64,000 nt of DNA from Candidatus Krumholzibacteriota bacterium. Lineage in GTDB: Bacteria; Krumholzibacteriota; Krumholzibacteriia; JAJRXK01. The first letter of the stretch is position 1; each line of letters opens with the position of its first letter. A program made the translations under genes and the position numbers. The notes beneath the pieces are model-generated. The model searched no databases. It was not told the origin of the DNA and was given only the letters and a program-made list of their open reading frames with translations. Of this stretch, positions 35,028 through 44,682 are shown one piece after another. The stretch covers positions 23,563 to 87,562 of the forward strand of contig JAJDAC010000012.1 of NCBI GenBank assembly GCA_029262065.1, given 5' to 3'.

Positions 35028-35048
35028 AACCTGCTTTCGTGGACGATC

Positions 35049-36515
35049 TTAGTGCTGCAGGGGCACGTTGGTGAACTCGAGGCGATAGTCACCACTGCCG
35101 GCCCGGTCCACGAACAGAAACCGCAGATCGACATTTTCCGACCATCCCGAGGTCACGGGAAGCAGGGGGTCGCCGTCGAGTTCGTACTCCCACAACTCGA
35201 ACGCACCCTCCTGACCCACCCCCATCAGGTTCCGCCGCCGGTCCTCGGCCAGACCAATCAGCTCCGGATCACGCACCACTTCGTTGGCCCGGAGCAGGCT
35301 ATCCTTGGTGAAGCTTCCAGGAAGATTCACCTCGTGGGTGTCGTGTACTTCGGCGATGGCCTGGTCGAGGTCGTGGCCATTGGAAGGCACTACCTCGACC
35401 GAGGTGGTTGAAGGAGGGCCGTACTGGACGTAGATACGACCGCGATCGGTGACGGCGCCAGGCATGCCACCGCGGGTGTAGTTGCGATTGCAATAATCCA
35501 GCCTGGCTCGAAACCGATCGTAGACCTCGTTTTGCACGGTGCCCGGGGTGGGGTCGTGACGGTTCCAGAATTCCTGCATGAACTGCACCTGCGCCGGCCG
35601 CGATAGCCGACGAAAGGTGTTGTAGGTCTCGCCTTCGAGGAGAAGGGCTGCCTCCACCCCCACGTCTTGCGCGCTCTGTACGGCTCGATCCACCTTCCAA
35701 CTCACGCTGAACTCGTAGTCCGATCCCCCTCCTCCCATCCATTCGGGAGTCAACCGAAGCACGTAGGACCCTTCGGGGAACTCGCCCAGGGGCAGTCGAT
35801 AGATGGCCGCGGTCCGGCCGTCGGCGGGAGCCAATGACAGCACCTGTTCATCCATCCCTCCGAACACGGGGTCGAACACCGACACCTTCACGCGATACTG
35901 CCGTTGGGCCAACGCCCCGTTCAATTCCAGGTAGGCATCCAGCGTATCCTGCGCCACGCCGTACAAGCGCTCGGGATTGGGCAATTCGCCCAAGCGAAAC
36001 TCAAGATCACTGAGCGAAACCGCTTCACTGGCGAAGTCCGGCACATCCAACACGCCCTGGGCCACCGACACGACCTGGTCCAGCGACAGTTGATCTTTTT
36101 CGGCCGCGAGGTCGCGCAGCGTCAACGTGACCGCCCAACGACCAGGTTCCAGCGGAATTCCCAGTTCCAACAGTTGAAACCGAGCCGGGTCGTTGGCCTC
36201 CCGACGAGTGTCGGCCCGCAGCACGAACCTCTCGGCTCGATCCACCGCGACCAGGCCGCGGCGCGCCAACTTCACGTGCAACTGAAGGTTCGCGGCCAAC
36301 GATCCGTCGGGAAACGACTGAAAGGTCATCTGCGGGTGGTACACCAACACAGCCAGGTCTACCCGCGCCCTCTCACCATCGAAGAACACGGGCATGTCCG
36401 CGCTGAACGAGAACTCGCCGTCACCGCGCAACGGAGACGGCACTCCCGCCAGAGAAGAACAAACCGCGCCGCTCATGAAGAGCGACGCGGTCAGAAGAAT
36501 GATGACGATGCGCAA
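35049..36515 (-). CDS. GWxTD-domain secreted protein
   Basis: A 488-residue exported protein of unknown function. The signal segment is IVIILLTASLFMSGAVC. The following 250 residues are beta-rich, and the C-terminal part has the GWxTD domain with FMQEFWNRHDPTPGT, NEVYDRFRARLDYCNRNY and GRIYVQYGPPS. Such proteins occur in Acidobacteria, Gemmatimonadota and FCB-related phyla and are thought to act at the envelope. The start is TTG at 36515, because it directly precedes the signal peptide and has GAGGAG eight bases upstream; no ATG lies nearby. It follows the 901-residue gene after 28 bases. Confidence 0.85.
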   Translation of the reverse strand: MRIVIILLTASLFMSGAVCSSLAGVPSPLRGDGEFSFSADMPVFFDGERARVDLAVLVYHPQMTFQSFPDGSLAANLQLHVKLARRGLVAVDRAERFVLRADTRREANDPARFQLLELGIPLEPGRWAVTLTLRDLAAEKDQLSLDQVVSVAQGVLDVPDFASEAVSLSDLEFRLGELPNPERLYGVAQDTLDAYLELNGALAQRQYRVKVSVFDPVFGGMDEQVLSLAPADGRTAAIYRLPLGEFPEGSYVLRLTPEWMGGGGSDYEFSVSWKVDRAVQSAQDVGVEAALLLEGETYNTFRRLSRPAQVQFMQEFWNRHDPTPGTVQNEVYDRFRARLDYCNRNYTRGGMPGAVTDRGRIYVQYGPPSTTSVEVVPSNGHDLDQAIAEVHDTHEVNLPGSFTKDSLLRANEVVRDPELIGLAEDRRRNLMGVGQEGAFELWEYELDGDPLLPVTSGWSENVDLRFLFVDRAGSGDYRLEFTNVPLQH

Positions 36516-36543
36516 GCTGTGGGCTCCTCGCTGGGCGAGAAAG

Positions 36544-39249
36544 CTACCGGACCACGACGAACCGACCAATGACCCGCTTGAACGCGGTGTCACTCGATTC
36601 GACCGAGTACATGTAGATTCCGCTGACGATCTCCTGTCCGTTCCTGGAGATCAGGTTCCAGAACAGTGAGCCATCGCCGCTCGTGCCATCGTGCTCGAGT
36701 GTTTCGACCAGGTCACCGGACAAGGTGAAGATTCGAACGGTGTTCTGCGTGGCCGGCAGATTCGAGAACATTACGCGAACGCCCGTGGGGTCTTCCCCAT
36801 TGGGATTCAGCTGGCTGAAGTCCTGCAGTGCGTCACGCGTGGCCGGGTTGGGAACCACGTAGATGTTGTGGCCCAACTGGTCACGTTCGGCAATGGTCTG
36901 CGCACGCGGCCGCGGAATGGCGAACTCGAAATTACTCTGCGGATCGCCGACGAGACCGGGGCCAATGGGCAGGAGTTCGTCGCCCGAGGGGTCCGAGTTG
37001 AAGTCGGTTGCCGTCACCGAATAGAAGTAGAAGATACCGTTGTGAACGTCCTTGTCGATGTACTCGAAGAACTCGATTCCGACTTCGCGCGCATATAGGG
37101 TATCCAACTGCGCGTAACAGCATTCCCAATCACGGAGCGTGGGGTACTGCTCGCCGAACGGAGTGATGGCGCCATCTTCTCCGCGGTACCGCAGGAATTT
37201 GGATGGGTCGATGGACGGCGAGAAGAAACTCGAATTCTCGGCCACGATCTGCTGCACCAGAGCCTCGAGTTCGGCGAACTCCACGGATTCGGGTGAGCCA
37301 TCACGGAATACGGCGGGCGTGTAGGCGATCACGTCGAGCCCGGTATTGGCACCCAACGGCAGCTCCTGCACCGCGGTGCCGGCGCCGCCACCCAACTCGC
37401 GTCGATCTTCGAAGAAGTCCACCACGTCGAATTCGGCCACCAGACGCCACAAGCGCGACTCGGGACCATTGGTGATCGACGAACCGAACGGGCGTTCCCA
37501 ACCATCGGCGCGCCAGACGCGATAGGACTCGAAGTCCACTTTCTGTAGACGCACGTCGGGTACGAGTTGACTGATGTTGTTCCAGAACACGTGCACCCGA
37601 TTGTCGGTCTGCCACAAGCGCATGTGCGGCGGATCGGGCGCGAGGCCCACCAACCAGGGCACGAAGTATTCTTTGCCCTCTACCCCCGTACAACCAGCCA
37701 GCACGGAGGCCTCGACCCCGGTGCCATCCAGCGTGCAGTCGACCGTGCCTCGGCGCTCTTCGAACGGGCAATCCGCGTTCACGTAGATGCAGCCGTTCTC
37801 GTCGAGGTCGACCGGCGAAATCGGAGCCGGTGGGTTGGCACCCATCAGATCCAGACTATCGACACAGTCCTGGAAGCTCTCGAACAAAGGATCGGTGGGA
37901 ACAATGGCTCCCTCGATGCAGACCTGGGTCTCCCGGCCCTTGGTGCCCGAGTCGGGGTTCACGTCGCGGTCGAAGTAGGCACCGTAGAATGTCAGAGCGG
38001 CTTCAGCGGCATTGCGCTTCAAGCCGTCGAGGCCTTCACCGGCCACCATCGCGGCCTGAAACGTAAGGGTCTCGCTGGGCTTCAGCACCGGGAAGGGTCC
38101 GTTGGCCAGCAGCAACCGGATGTCGTTGGCCTTACCCTCCTCGCCCAGAGGCGGCACGTTATCGATTTCTTCGCGCGAAAGCACGTCGTACCGCTCGGCG
38201 TCATTGGTGGGATCGCCACCGCGGTCGAACGGTTGATTGCCGGCGAAGTTCTGGAAGCTTCGAATTCGGACAAACGGAGGAGCCAGGATTCCCTGCACGT
38301 CAGTGTCGTGGTTCAGGAACATGATGCCAAAGAAACCCGAGGTGGCTCCACCGTCGCCGTCGGCGTCGTACGCGATGGCAATGGAAATGGGCACCAAGCT
38401 ACCGTCGGCGGCGCGCACCGCCTCTTCCACGAAGAACGGAAGATCATCTTCAGCGATGGCGGTTCCGCTCCGCGGCCCCACGTCGGGGTCGGCAAAGAAT
38501 CCCAGGAAGATCTCCTGGATGTCGCCAATCCCGATGTTGCGCACCTGGAACTGCAGACCCATGAAGTCATCGACGCTGTCGTTCTCCCACTGGAAGGTTT
38601 CCTGCACCACTTCGATGTCAAGCGGGTCGTGGTCGGGAAAGAACTCCTGCGAGAGAGCGGTGTTGTCGCGCATCGTGCACCGGAAGTGCTGATTGCCGAT
38701 GCCCGCGAAGTCCTCGTCGAACGCTCCGTCACCGTCGTTATCGAGTCCGTCGAGCGGGTCTTCGTTTTCGAGACCGTCCCCGTCGTCATCGAATGCCGTA
38801 TCCGGGTACCGCGCGGCGTTGACTTGTCCCTGCGCCGTTACCCAGATCGTCTCGAGCGGATCATCGGGATTCGGCAGGATCTCCACCTCGAACTGGCCGG
38901 TGCTCACGGTGGGCACGCCGTTCTGGATGGCGCCAATCCACACGCCGGCCGACCACAGATAGTCGACACCACTGCCCGCCGGCCACATGGCCGAAGGTGC
39001 ATCTGACCAGCGCGCGTTGCGGCTGGGCTGGGAGCCGATGAGGCCCCAATTCGTGATATTGACCTGAAGCTCACCCACGTTGTGTACAAAATTACCCTCG
39101 GTTTCGAAGGTTCCGTAACGGAACTTGTCTCCGAAGTCGGGCAGGGGACGGGATCCCCGATATTCGGCTGCGGCGTTCGACGCAACCAGCGTGAGCATCA
39201 GCACCGACAAGGACCAAATGGTTTTGGAGCAGGTCAAGTTGGTTCGCAT
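36544..39249 (-). CDS. Large secreted protein with calcium-binding-like repeats and FlgD-like sorting domain
   Basis: The 901-residue product has a signal peptide (MLTLVASNAAA). An early acidic block of DxDGDG repeats (DDDGDGLENEDPLDGLDNDG, residues about 155-180) resembles thrombospondin type 3 calcium sites. A long beta-rich middle has no named domain, and the C-terminal sorting domain includes IYVVPNPATRDAL, RIFTLSGDLVETLEHDG and FKRVIGRFVVVR. It is probably exported to the cell surface or medium. The ATG at 39249 follows a clear spacer, and the GWxTD gene follows 28 bases after its stop, so the two are likely co-transcribed. Confidence 0.82.
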   Translation of the reverse strand: MRTNLTCSKTIWSLSVLMLTLVASNAAAEYRGSRPLPDFGDKFRYGTFETEGNFVHNVGELQVNITNWGLIGSQPSRNARWSDAPSAMWPAGSGVDYLWSAGVWIGAIQNGVPTVSTGQFEVEILPNPDDPLETIWVTAQGQVNAARYPDTAFDDDGDGLENEDPLDGLDNDGDGAFDEDFAGIGNQHFRCTMRDNTALSQEFFPDHDPLDIEVVQETFQWENDSVDDFMGLQFQVRNIGIGDIQEIFLGFFADPDVGPRSGTAIAEDDLPFFVEEAVRAADGSLVPISIAIAYDADGDGGATSGFFGIMFLNHDTDVQGILAPPFVRIRSFQNFAGNQPFDRGGDPTNDAERYDVLSREEIDNVPPLGEEGKANDIRLLLANGPFPVLKPSETLTFQAAMVAGEGLDGLKRNAAEAALTFYGAYFDRDVNPDSGTKGRETQVCIEGAIVPTDPLFESFQDCVDSLDLMGANPPAPISPVDLDENGCIYVNADCPFEERRGTVDCTLDGTGVEASVLAGCTGVEGKEYFVPWLVGLAPDPPHMRLWQTDNRVHVFWNNISQLVPDVRLQKVDFESYRVWRADGWERPFGSSITNGPESRLWRLVAEFDVVDFFEDRRELGGGAGTAVQELPLGANTGLDVIAYTPAVFRDGSPESVEFAELEALVQQIVAENSSFFSPSIDPSKFLRYRGEDGAITPFGEQYPTLRDWECCYAQLDTLYAREVGIEFFEYIDKDVHNGIFYFYSVTATDFNSDPSGDELLPIGPGLVGDPQSNFEFAIPRPRAQTIAERDQLGHNIYVVPNPATRDALQDFSQLNPNGEDPTGVRVMFSNLPATQNTVRIFTLSGDLVETLEHDGTSGDGSLFWNLISRNGQEIVSGIYMYSVESSDTAFKRVIGRFVVVR

Positions 39250-39425
39250 GACGCGGGCCCCCTCCTAACGGAGCCAGAATCCCGGGGCTTGGATTCGCGA
39301 CCGATGTGACCAGGGGGAATTGGACACAACCTAAGTCGCTCGTCGTTGACTTCGGGCCGGTACCCCGGGAACAGGTCCGACCCGCCTAGAATTGTCAGGT
39401 GCCGCAAGGGGGCACCGAAAACAGA

Positions 39426-40385
39426 TCAGTAGCGGAACGCCACCGATACTCGGTTCACAGCACCAAGGCTGGACATGTCCACCCAGCTGTAGTCCAGCTG
39501 AATGAAACTCCGCTTCCCGGTATCAACCCGGAAACCGGCACCGGCGGCCACGCCGTCGGTGTCGTAATTCATGTTGTAGCCACCGCGCAGAAAGAACTTC
39601 TTGTTCATGCTGTACTCGAACCCGAAGTTGGCGCGCTCCGCGTTGTCCACCGGGTGCTGGAACTCGCTGGCGAGCGACAGAATCTGACGACCGGTACGGA
39701 TGGGCTCGAACGCGAAGCCGACCTTGAACATGGTTGGCAAACGCGCCGGACGTTCATCGAACGTCACCTCGCTACCCAGGCTGAGGATCGACATACCGAT
39801 CTTCATGCCCCGGATACCGATGCGATACAGAATACCAACGTCGGCCATGGCGGTATTGACCGCACTGTCGGCCAAGCCCATGTGTATATAGTGAACCGTC
39901 GCACCGGCTGAGAACTTGTCGGTGAAGAAGCGGGAGTATGTGAGTCCCAGGCTACTGGAGCCCGAGTCGAACAACTGCCCGTTTCCTTCTGGCTCAAACG
40001 CCGTCCGCACGATCTGGTCGTCCATCCACAGCGCGCGCGCGCTGATGGCAAACGTACCGGGAATGCTGCGGGGGTTGAACACGTAGGCGACGTAGCTCAG
40101 CTTGATATCAGCCGGCCACTCCGTCTGGTTCAGCGTGAGCTCGGAACCACGGATACTCACAATACCCGCCGGGTTCCAGTACACCGCCTCGGCGTTGTCG
40201 GACATGGCCGTGTATGCCGACCCCATGGCCGTTGCACGCGCACTGACGCCAACCTTCAGGAACTGGGCGCCAAATGTGCCCACCTTCTCGAAAATCTCGG
40301 CGGCGTGAACCGTCGTTGCATGAAACCCTCCGACCACCAGCACAATCGCAATGGTCATTGTGAATCGAGGGATCCGCTTCTTCAT
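39426..40385 (-). CDS. PorV/PorQ-family outer-membrane barrel protein
   Basis: A 319-residue exported barrel. After a signal peptide (VLVVGGFHATTVHA) comes the family start GAQFLKVGVSARATAMGSAYT and the signature SDNAEAVYWNPAGI. Then come beta strands ending in an aromatic C-terminus, RVSVAFRY, as required for barrel insertion. In type IX secretion PorV carries sorting-domain cargo to the attachment complex. The next gene downstream encodes such cargo, which supports that role. ATG at 40385 with GGAG and GGAGG motifs upstream. Confidence 0.88.
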   Translation of the reverse strand: MKKRIPRFTMTIAIVLVVGGFHATTVHAAEIFEKVGTFGAQFLKVGVSARATAMGSAYTAMSDNAEAVYWNPAGIVSIRGSELTLNQTEWPADIKLSYVAYVFNPRSIPGTFAISARALWMDDQIVRTAFEPEGNGQLFDSGSSSLGLTYSRFFTDKFSAGATVHYIHMGLADSAVNTAMADVGILYRIGIRGMKIGMSILSLGSEVTFDERPARLPTMFKVGFAFEPIRTGRQILSLASEFQHPVDNAERANFGFEYSMNKKFFLRGGYNMNYDTDGVAAGAGFRVDTGKRSFIQLDYSWVDMSSLGAVNRVSVAFRY

Positions 40386-40484
40386 GAATGAACCTCCGCT
40401 CCTTCGAGCGACTTGTCGGACCATGGCGAGTCTGAACCCGTCACCTAGCTAACCGTACAAACATTTCCACGTGTTCAGCCTGCG

Positions 40485-43400
40485 CTAGAACACCCAACCC
40501 ACACCCACGCGGAACAACCGGTGCTGTGAGAAGACCCGAGGGTCATTGAATGGAACGAAGTCGTCCCGATTGTCACCATCGACATCCTGCAGATACGCGC
40601 CGCCAAACTTGCCCGTTTCGGTCAAGTACGGTAGACCGGCGTTGGTCGCATCACGGGGCCCCGGGAACAAACCCGGCTGCACCGTACTGACCTGATCCTG
40701 ATTCAACAGGTTCTGGCCCTGCAGGTAGAGAATGAGCTTTTGCCCATACAGATTCACGTGACGCTCCGCCTGGATACGCACGTTGTAATCGGACGGGAGC
40801 CGCTCGCTGTTCTCCAGCAACGGATCCTGTCGCCGTTCGAATCGGAAGAACGGCGTCCAAGGGAAACCGGATCCGTAGTCGAACGATACCGACGCGGCCC
40901 AACTGTTGGGCTCAGCAATACGAAGATCCATGGCTACCGAATGCCGCTGATCCCAGTCGAGCGGAAGCTCTTGGCTGGGTAGGAACTCGAGGCCATCGGG
41001 ATTCGAACCGAACTCCTGGCTCGACGCAACACCATCGGCGAACGCGTAGCTATAGGCCAGACGGAACGCCCACTTGTTGTGGAAGCGACGATCGAGCGTG
41101 AGCTCCACGCCACGCGCGTTACCGAAGGCGCGGTTGATGTACCGAGACAGCACGTTGCCCGTGCTTTCGTCGGTAACCTGCGTCGCCGAGATGAGTCCGA
41201 AGATATCGCGGTTGTAGACCGCGAATGTGGCGGCCAGGAAGTCATTGAACTGATGCTTGATACCGGCCTGGTACTGAATAGTGGTTTCAGCTTCCAGGTT
41301 CGGGTTGCCCAGCGTTCCCAGATTGCCCACCGGATTCTGACTGGCGAACAGGAAGCTACGCCCGGGGAACTGCACGAACCGTCCGTAATGGAAGTTGAAG
41401 CCATCACGATCGGTGATTGGAAACGCGAAACCCAGGCGCGGACTGAACTGGTGCTTGTACTTGGTAACGTTGGGATCGAGGTCTTCGCTGTCCACCTCGA
41501 TCTCAGCCGCTGAACCCGGGCTGAACATGTCCCAGCGGAAACCACCACTGAGAACCATACCCTCGTACTCCCAGCGATCCTGCAAATAGAAGGATCCTTC
41601 GGGATTATAGGTATGGAAGATGTTCCGCGCGGCACCCTGCTGGAACTCTCCGGTAAACCGATCCTGCACCTCGCGTCCCGGCGACGTCAGCGTGCGCTGG
41701 GCCAGATCGTTGTACACGGCACGGAAACCGGTCTTGAGCTTGTGGCCCGCGTACCGGTTGCTCGTGATATCGAAATTGAACGTGTACGTCTTGGTGTTCT
41801 GTTCGGTGAACACCGGGAAGTCACTGGTGGTGATGAACAGCGGTTGGTCGGCGTCGGTGTAGTAGTCCTGCCCCGCGTTGTAATGCGAGGTCTGGCCCGA
41901 GAACAAACCGGGGCTGGCGATGCCGCCGTGGTTGAACTCGTAGGGAGCCTTGAAGTCACCCACCGAGCCGTCGGTGTCGAAGTTCAAGCGAGAGACACGC
42001 AGGGTGTAGAAGGTGTCGTCGGTAAGGGTCTGACGCCACACCAGTTTGACCTGGTCGTTGAACCGCTTGTTCTGCGGACCGCGGTCGGCCGAATTGAATT
42101 CCACATAGCTGGAATCCTCGGCCACGGTGCTGTAGAGCGACTGGTCGTGACGGAAGCCGATGAATGCCGGCTGCGCGGCCACCACGACTTCCTCACCGCG
42201 CGTGTCGCGGATCTGCATGACCGGCATACTGTAACGTTCGCCGTCGTTCCACAGAACCATCTGTGCCACCGACGTCTCGTGCATGCGATTGACCCAGGGC
42301 CCGTAGAACGCCGTGGTGTAGCGGCCACCGAACACGAGGCCACCGCCATCAGCTTGTTCCAGACGGGGCATGCGTACGAGCTGCCGCGCGTAACCCTGGA
42401 CATCCCAGTTGGGCGAGTAGGTCTCCAGGCGGCGATAGCCCGCCGTGTACTCGAAGGTGAGCTTTTCGTCCTGGCTGAATGTGTAGGCCCACTTCGTGGA
42501 GCCCTTGATGTCGTTGAACTGGCGGCGGCGCCAGGTCGCCAACGTCGTATCAAACAGCTCCAACGTCGACTCGGGACGGTTGGCGCCGTTGAAGTTCTCC
42601 TGATCGGTAAAACGGAAGTCACCGCTGACGTAGTAGGTCAGCTTGTCGATGACCGGGCCACCCATGCCGATCTCAAGACGATCGTAGTTTGTAAAGGTAC
42701 GATCCTGACGGCCAAAATCGTCGGTGGTGTAGCGGGCCTGCAACTCGAACTTGTCGGTGCTGCCCTCGCGCGTCGTAATGTCGACCACGCCAGAAAGCGC
42801 ATTGCCGTATTCGGGATCCTGACCACCGGTCACGGTCTCGATGCTGGCCACGGAAAAGGTACCTACCTCGAGGGCGCCACCACCGAGCGGATCATCAACT
42901 TCGACACCGTCAATACGGAACGAGATCTCGCCGCCACGACCGCCACGAACATGCAGCTCACCGTCGCGGGAAACAACGCCGGCCTGCCGGGCCACGGCCT
43001 CTTCGACTGTATCGACCGCGTAGTCCGTCAGGTCTTCCGAACCGATCTTCTGCACGCTTTCGGTATCCTTGACCTCGACCATGATGGCGTCGCCGGACAC
43101 GTCGAATACTTCGAACTTCTTAACGACGGTGACCTTGAGGTCGAAGATCTTCGTGAAGGTCTCGCCCGCGACGATGTTGATCGTCTCGTTCACCGGCTCG
43201 TAGCCGAGGTAGAGAATCTTCAGGACGTATGATCCCGTGGGGATACCGTTGAGAAAGAACTTACCGCCACCGAGCGACATGGCACCCCACTGGGCACCGT
43301 CGGCTGACCGCGTGAGTACGATATTGGCGTAGTCGAGCGGTTCCTTTGACTCCACGTTGCGGATGGTACCGGCCACGCCTCCAACACCCTCTTGGGCGTG

Positions 43401-43496
43401 GGTAGACGGAGCGATAGCTCCAAGAAGAACAGCAACCAGGAGGAGCGCACTGCCAAGGGGAGATCGCAGCAAACGCATGGACCGGCGGTGGACCAT
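40485..43496 (-). CDS. TonB-dependent outer-membrane receptor with carboxypeptidase-like N-terminal domain
   Basis: A 1003-residue receptor for active uptake across the outer membrane. A signal peptide (ending THAQ near residue 36) leads to a carboxypeptidase D regulatory-like domain (GVAGTIRNVESKEPLDYANI). A plug domain follows (VEEAVARQAGVVSRDGEL, then RGGRGGEISFRIDGVEV), and then a 22-strand barrel to the final RVGVGWVF. The ligand cannot be inferred; the N-terminal domain is typical of receptors for larger molecules such as peptides, glycans or siderophores. The TonB system is 8 kb downstream on the same strand. RBS AAAGGAG lies seven bases before the ATG. Confidence 0.94.
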   Translation of the reverse strand: MVHRRSMRLLRSPLGSALLLVAVLLGAIAPSTHAQEGVGGVAGTIRNVESKEPLDYANIVLTRSADGAQWGAMSLGGGKFFLNGIPTGSYVLKILYLGYEPVNETINIVAGETFTKIFDLKVTVVKKFEVFDVSGDAIMVEVKDTESVQKIGSEDLTDYAVDTVEEAVARQAGVVSRDGELHVRGGRGGEISFRIDGVEVDDPLGGGALEVGTFSVASIETVTGGQDPEYGNALSGVVDITTREGSTDKFELQARYTTDDFGRQDRTFTNYDRLEIGMGGPVIDKLTYYVSGDFRFTDQENFNGANRPESTLELFDTTLATWRRRQFNDIKGSTKWAYTFSQDEKLTFEYTAGYRRLETYSPNWDVQGYARQLVRMPRLEQADGGGLVFGGRYTTAFYGPWVNRMHETSVAQMVLWNDGERYSMPVMQIRDTRGEEVVVAAQPAFIGFRHDQSLYSTVAEDSSYVEFNSADRGPQNKRFNDQVKLVWRQTLTDDTFYTLRVSRLNFDTDGSVGDFKAPYEFNHGGIASPGLFSGQTSHYNAGQDYYTDADQPLFITTSDFPVFTEQNTKTYTFNFDITSNRYAGHKLKTGFRAVYNDLAQRTLTSPGREVQDRFTGEFQQGAARNIFHTYNPEGSFYLQDRWEYEGMVLSGGFRWDMFSPGSAAEIEVDSEDLDPNVTKYKHQFSPRLGFAFPITDRDGFNFHYGRFVQFPGRSFLFASQNPVGNLGTLGNPNLEAETTIQYQAGIKHQFNDFLAATFAVYNRDIFGLISATQVTDESTGNVLSRYINRAFGNARGVELTLDRRFHNKWAFRLAYSYAFADGVASSQEFGSNPDGLEFLPSQELPLDWDQRHSVAMDLRIAEPNSWAASVSFDYGSGFPWTPFFRFERRQDPLLENSERLPSDYNVRIQAERHVNLYGQKLILYLQGQNLLNQDQVSTVQPGLFPGPRDATNAGLPYLTETGKFGGAYLQDVDGDNRDDFVPFNDPRVFSQHRLFRVGVGWVF

Positions 43497-43824
43497 GGTC
43501 TAACTCCTTTCCACGAAACACTCTGTGTTGCTTCGGGAAGAAAACGAGGTGTAACAGACGGCCTCTCACAGTCGTCCCGCGCGAGGGCGAACTCGGCGTG
43601 GGAACGAAGAAACACGTACTAAGCTCTACTCAAGGCAGCCCTGGATCTCGTGGGTTCGAGGCCCGTTTGGTGGGGAGAGATGATCAGGGCTCACCTTCGA
43701 TCCCTTTCGCCGGCCCGAAGACCTTGAAAAGAAACCATATGACGTCACGGGCGAAATATACGGGGCTGGGATTGGGCTGTCAACCCGGCTGTGACCGCCG
43801 TCAACCCAGCCATCTGCAATGCAA
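43497..43824. other. Leader region of the TonB-dependent receptor
   Basis: 328 bases between the receptor and the dppF-type gene hold the receptor promoter and a leader of about 250 bases. No riboswitch motif that I can recognise (for example the cobalamin-box elements) and no coding sequence were found. Confidence 0.5.
43755..43783 (-). promoter_or_regulatory. Promoter of the TonB-dependent receptor
   Basis: TTGACA (43778-43783) and TATATT (43755-43760) on the minus strand are spaced by 17 bases. The predicted transcript starts near 43748 and carries an unusually long leader of about 250 bases. Confidence 0.75.
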
Positions 43825-44682
43825 TCAGCGATTTGCGGAGTCGCCCGAAACGGGCTTCGGACGGCCACCTGTCCGGATCCTGGGCACCGCGGCCAACAGG
43901 GCCCGTGTGTACGCGTGGCGAGGATCGCCAACCACCTGCTCTGTGGGCCCGGTCTCGACGATTTTACCCTCATACATGACCGCGATCCGGTGGCTCACGT
44001 GCTCCACGACGCCAAGGTCGTGCGCTATGAACAGATAGCTCAACCCCAACGCCTCCTGCAAATCATTCAACAAGTTGAGTACCTGGGCTTGAATGCTCAC
44101 ATCGAGCGCCGAAACCGGCTCATCGGCCACGATGAACCGCGGCCCCACCGCCAGCGCACGGGCGATTCCCACCCTCTGGCGCTGGCCGCCGCTGAGTTCG
44201 TGAGGGTACCGATGTGTATAGTCCGTAGGCAGACCAACCTTGCGCAGCAGTTCCGCGACCCGGTCGGGACGATCCGACGGGTCGCCAATCTTGTGGACGG
44301 CAAGTGGCTCGTGAAGGGCTGACCCGACGGTGAGACGAGGATTCAGACTACCGTATGGGTCCTGAAACACGATCTGCATGCGCCGCCGGAACGCACGAAG
44401 GTCACGCGAGCCAAGGGCCCTCACGTCAACTCCGTCGAACGTGATGCTACCCGCGGTAGGCTCGATCAGCCGCAGGATACAGCGGCCCGTGGTGGTCTTT
44501 CCACAGCCAGACTCCCCCACCAACCCCAGCGTTTCACCGGGGGCTACATCCAGGTCGACCCCATCCACCGCCACGACAGGCGTGGATTTGCGGGAGAAAA
44601 AGCCCGAGGTTGGCGCGTAGACCTTCTTCAGTCCCCGAACCTGGAGAAGCGGCGCGTTTCGATCGGGGCGGTCACTGGACAC
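43825..44682 (-). CDS. Dipeptide/oligopeptide ABC transporter ATPase (DppF/OppF type)
   Basis: One of two ATPases of a peptide-type ABC importer. The 285 residues have Walker [14 protein letters not shown], signature [15 protein letters not shown], Walker [13 protein letters not shown] and H-loop [13 protein letters not shown]. The C-terminal oligopeptide-specific extension starts at [13 protein letters not shown]. The GTG start at 44682 overlaps the DppD-type gene by 11 bases. Confidence 0.93.
   Translation of the reverse strand: MSSDRPDRNAPLLQVRGLKKVYAPTSGFFSRKSTPVVAVDGVDLDVAPGETLGLVGESGCGKTTTGRCILRLIEPTAGSITFDGVDVRALGSRDLRAFRRRMQIVFQDPYGSLNPRLTVGSALHEPLAVHKIGDPSDRPDRVAELLRKVGLPTDYTHRYPHELSGGQRQRVGIARALAVGPRFIVADEPVSALDVSIQAQVLNLLNDLQEALGLSYLFIAHDLGVVEHVSHRIAVMYEGKIVETGPTEQVVGDPRHAYTRALLAAVPRIRTGGRPKPVSGDSANR

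Larger units (their letters stand above)
34588..35048. other. 461-base spacer with promoter, repeats and hairpin
   Basis: The spacer holds the exb promoter and, nearer the GWxTD gene, a very GC-rich stretch with a direct repeat and hairpins (listed separately). No coding sequence was recognised. Confidence 0.55.

Noticed and set aside
37567..39006. Long open frame antisense to the 901-residue secreted protein
   Set aside because: Such antisense frames are expected in GC-rich DNA. The translation is low in complexity and resembles no family, while the opposite strand has a clear signal peptide and sorting domain.
41613..43232. 539-codon open frame antisense to the TonB-dependent receptor
   Set aside because: Shadow of the receptor gene; no domain, no ribosome site, and the receptor frame is fully coherent.
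43640..43680. T-arm-like GTGGGTTCGAGGCCC on the plus strand
   Set aside because: No matching acceptor strand or anticodon arm upstream; the stem needs two wobble pairs. It lies in the receptor leader.
43497..43748. Cobalamin-type riboswitch in the receptor leader
   Set aside because: The expected conserved box elements could not be found by eye, so no riboswitch is claimed.
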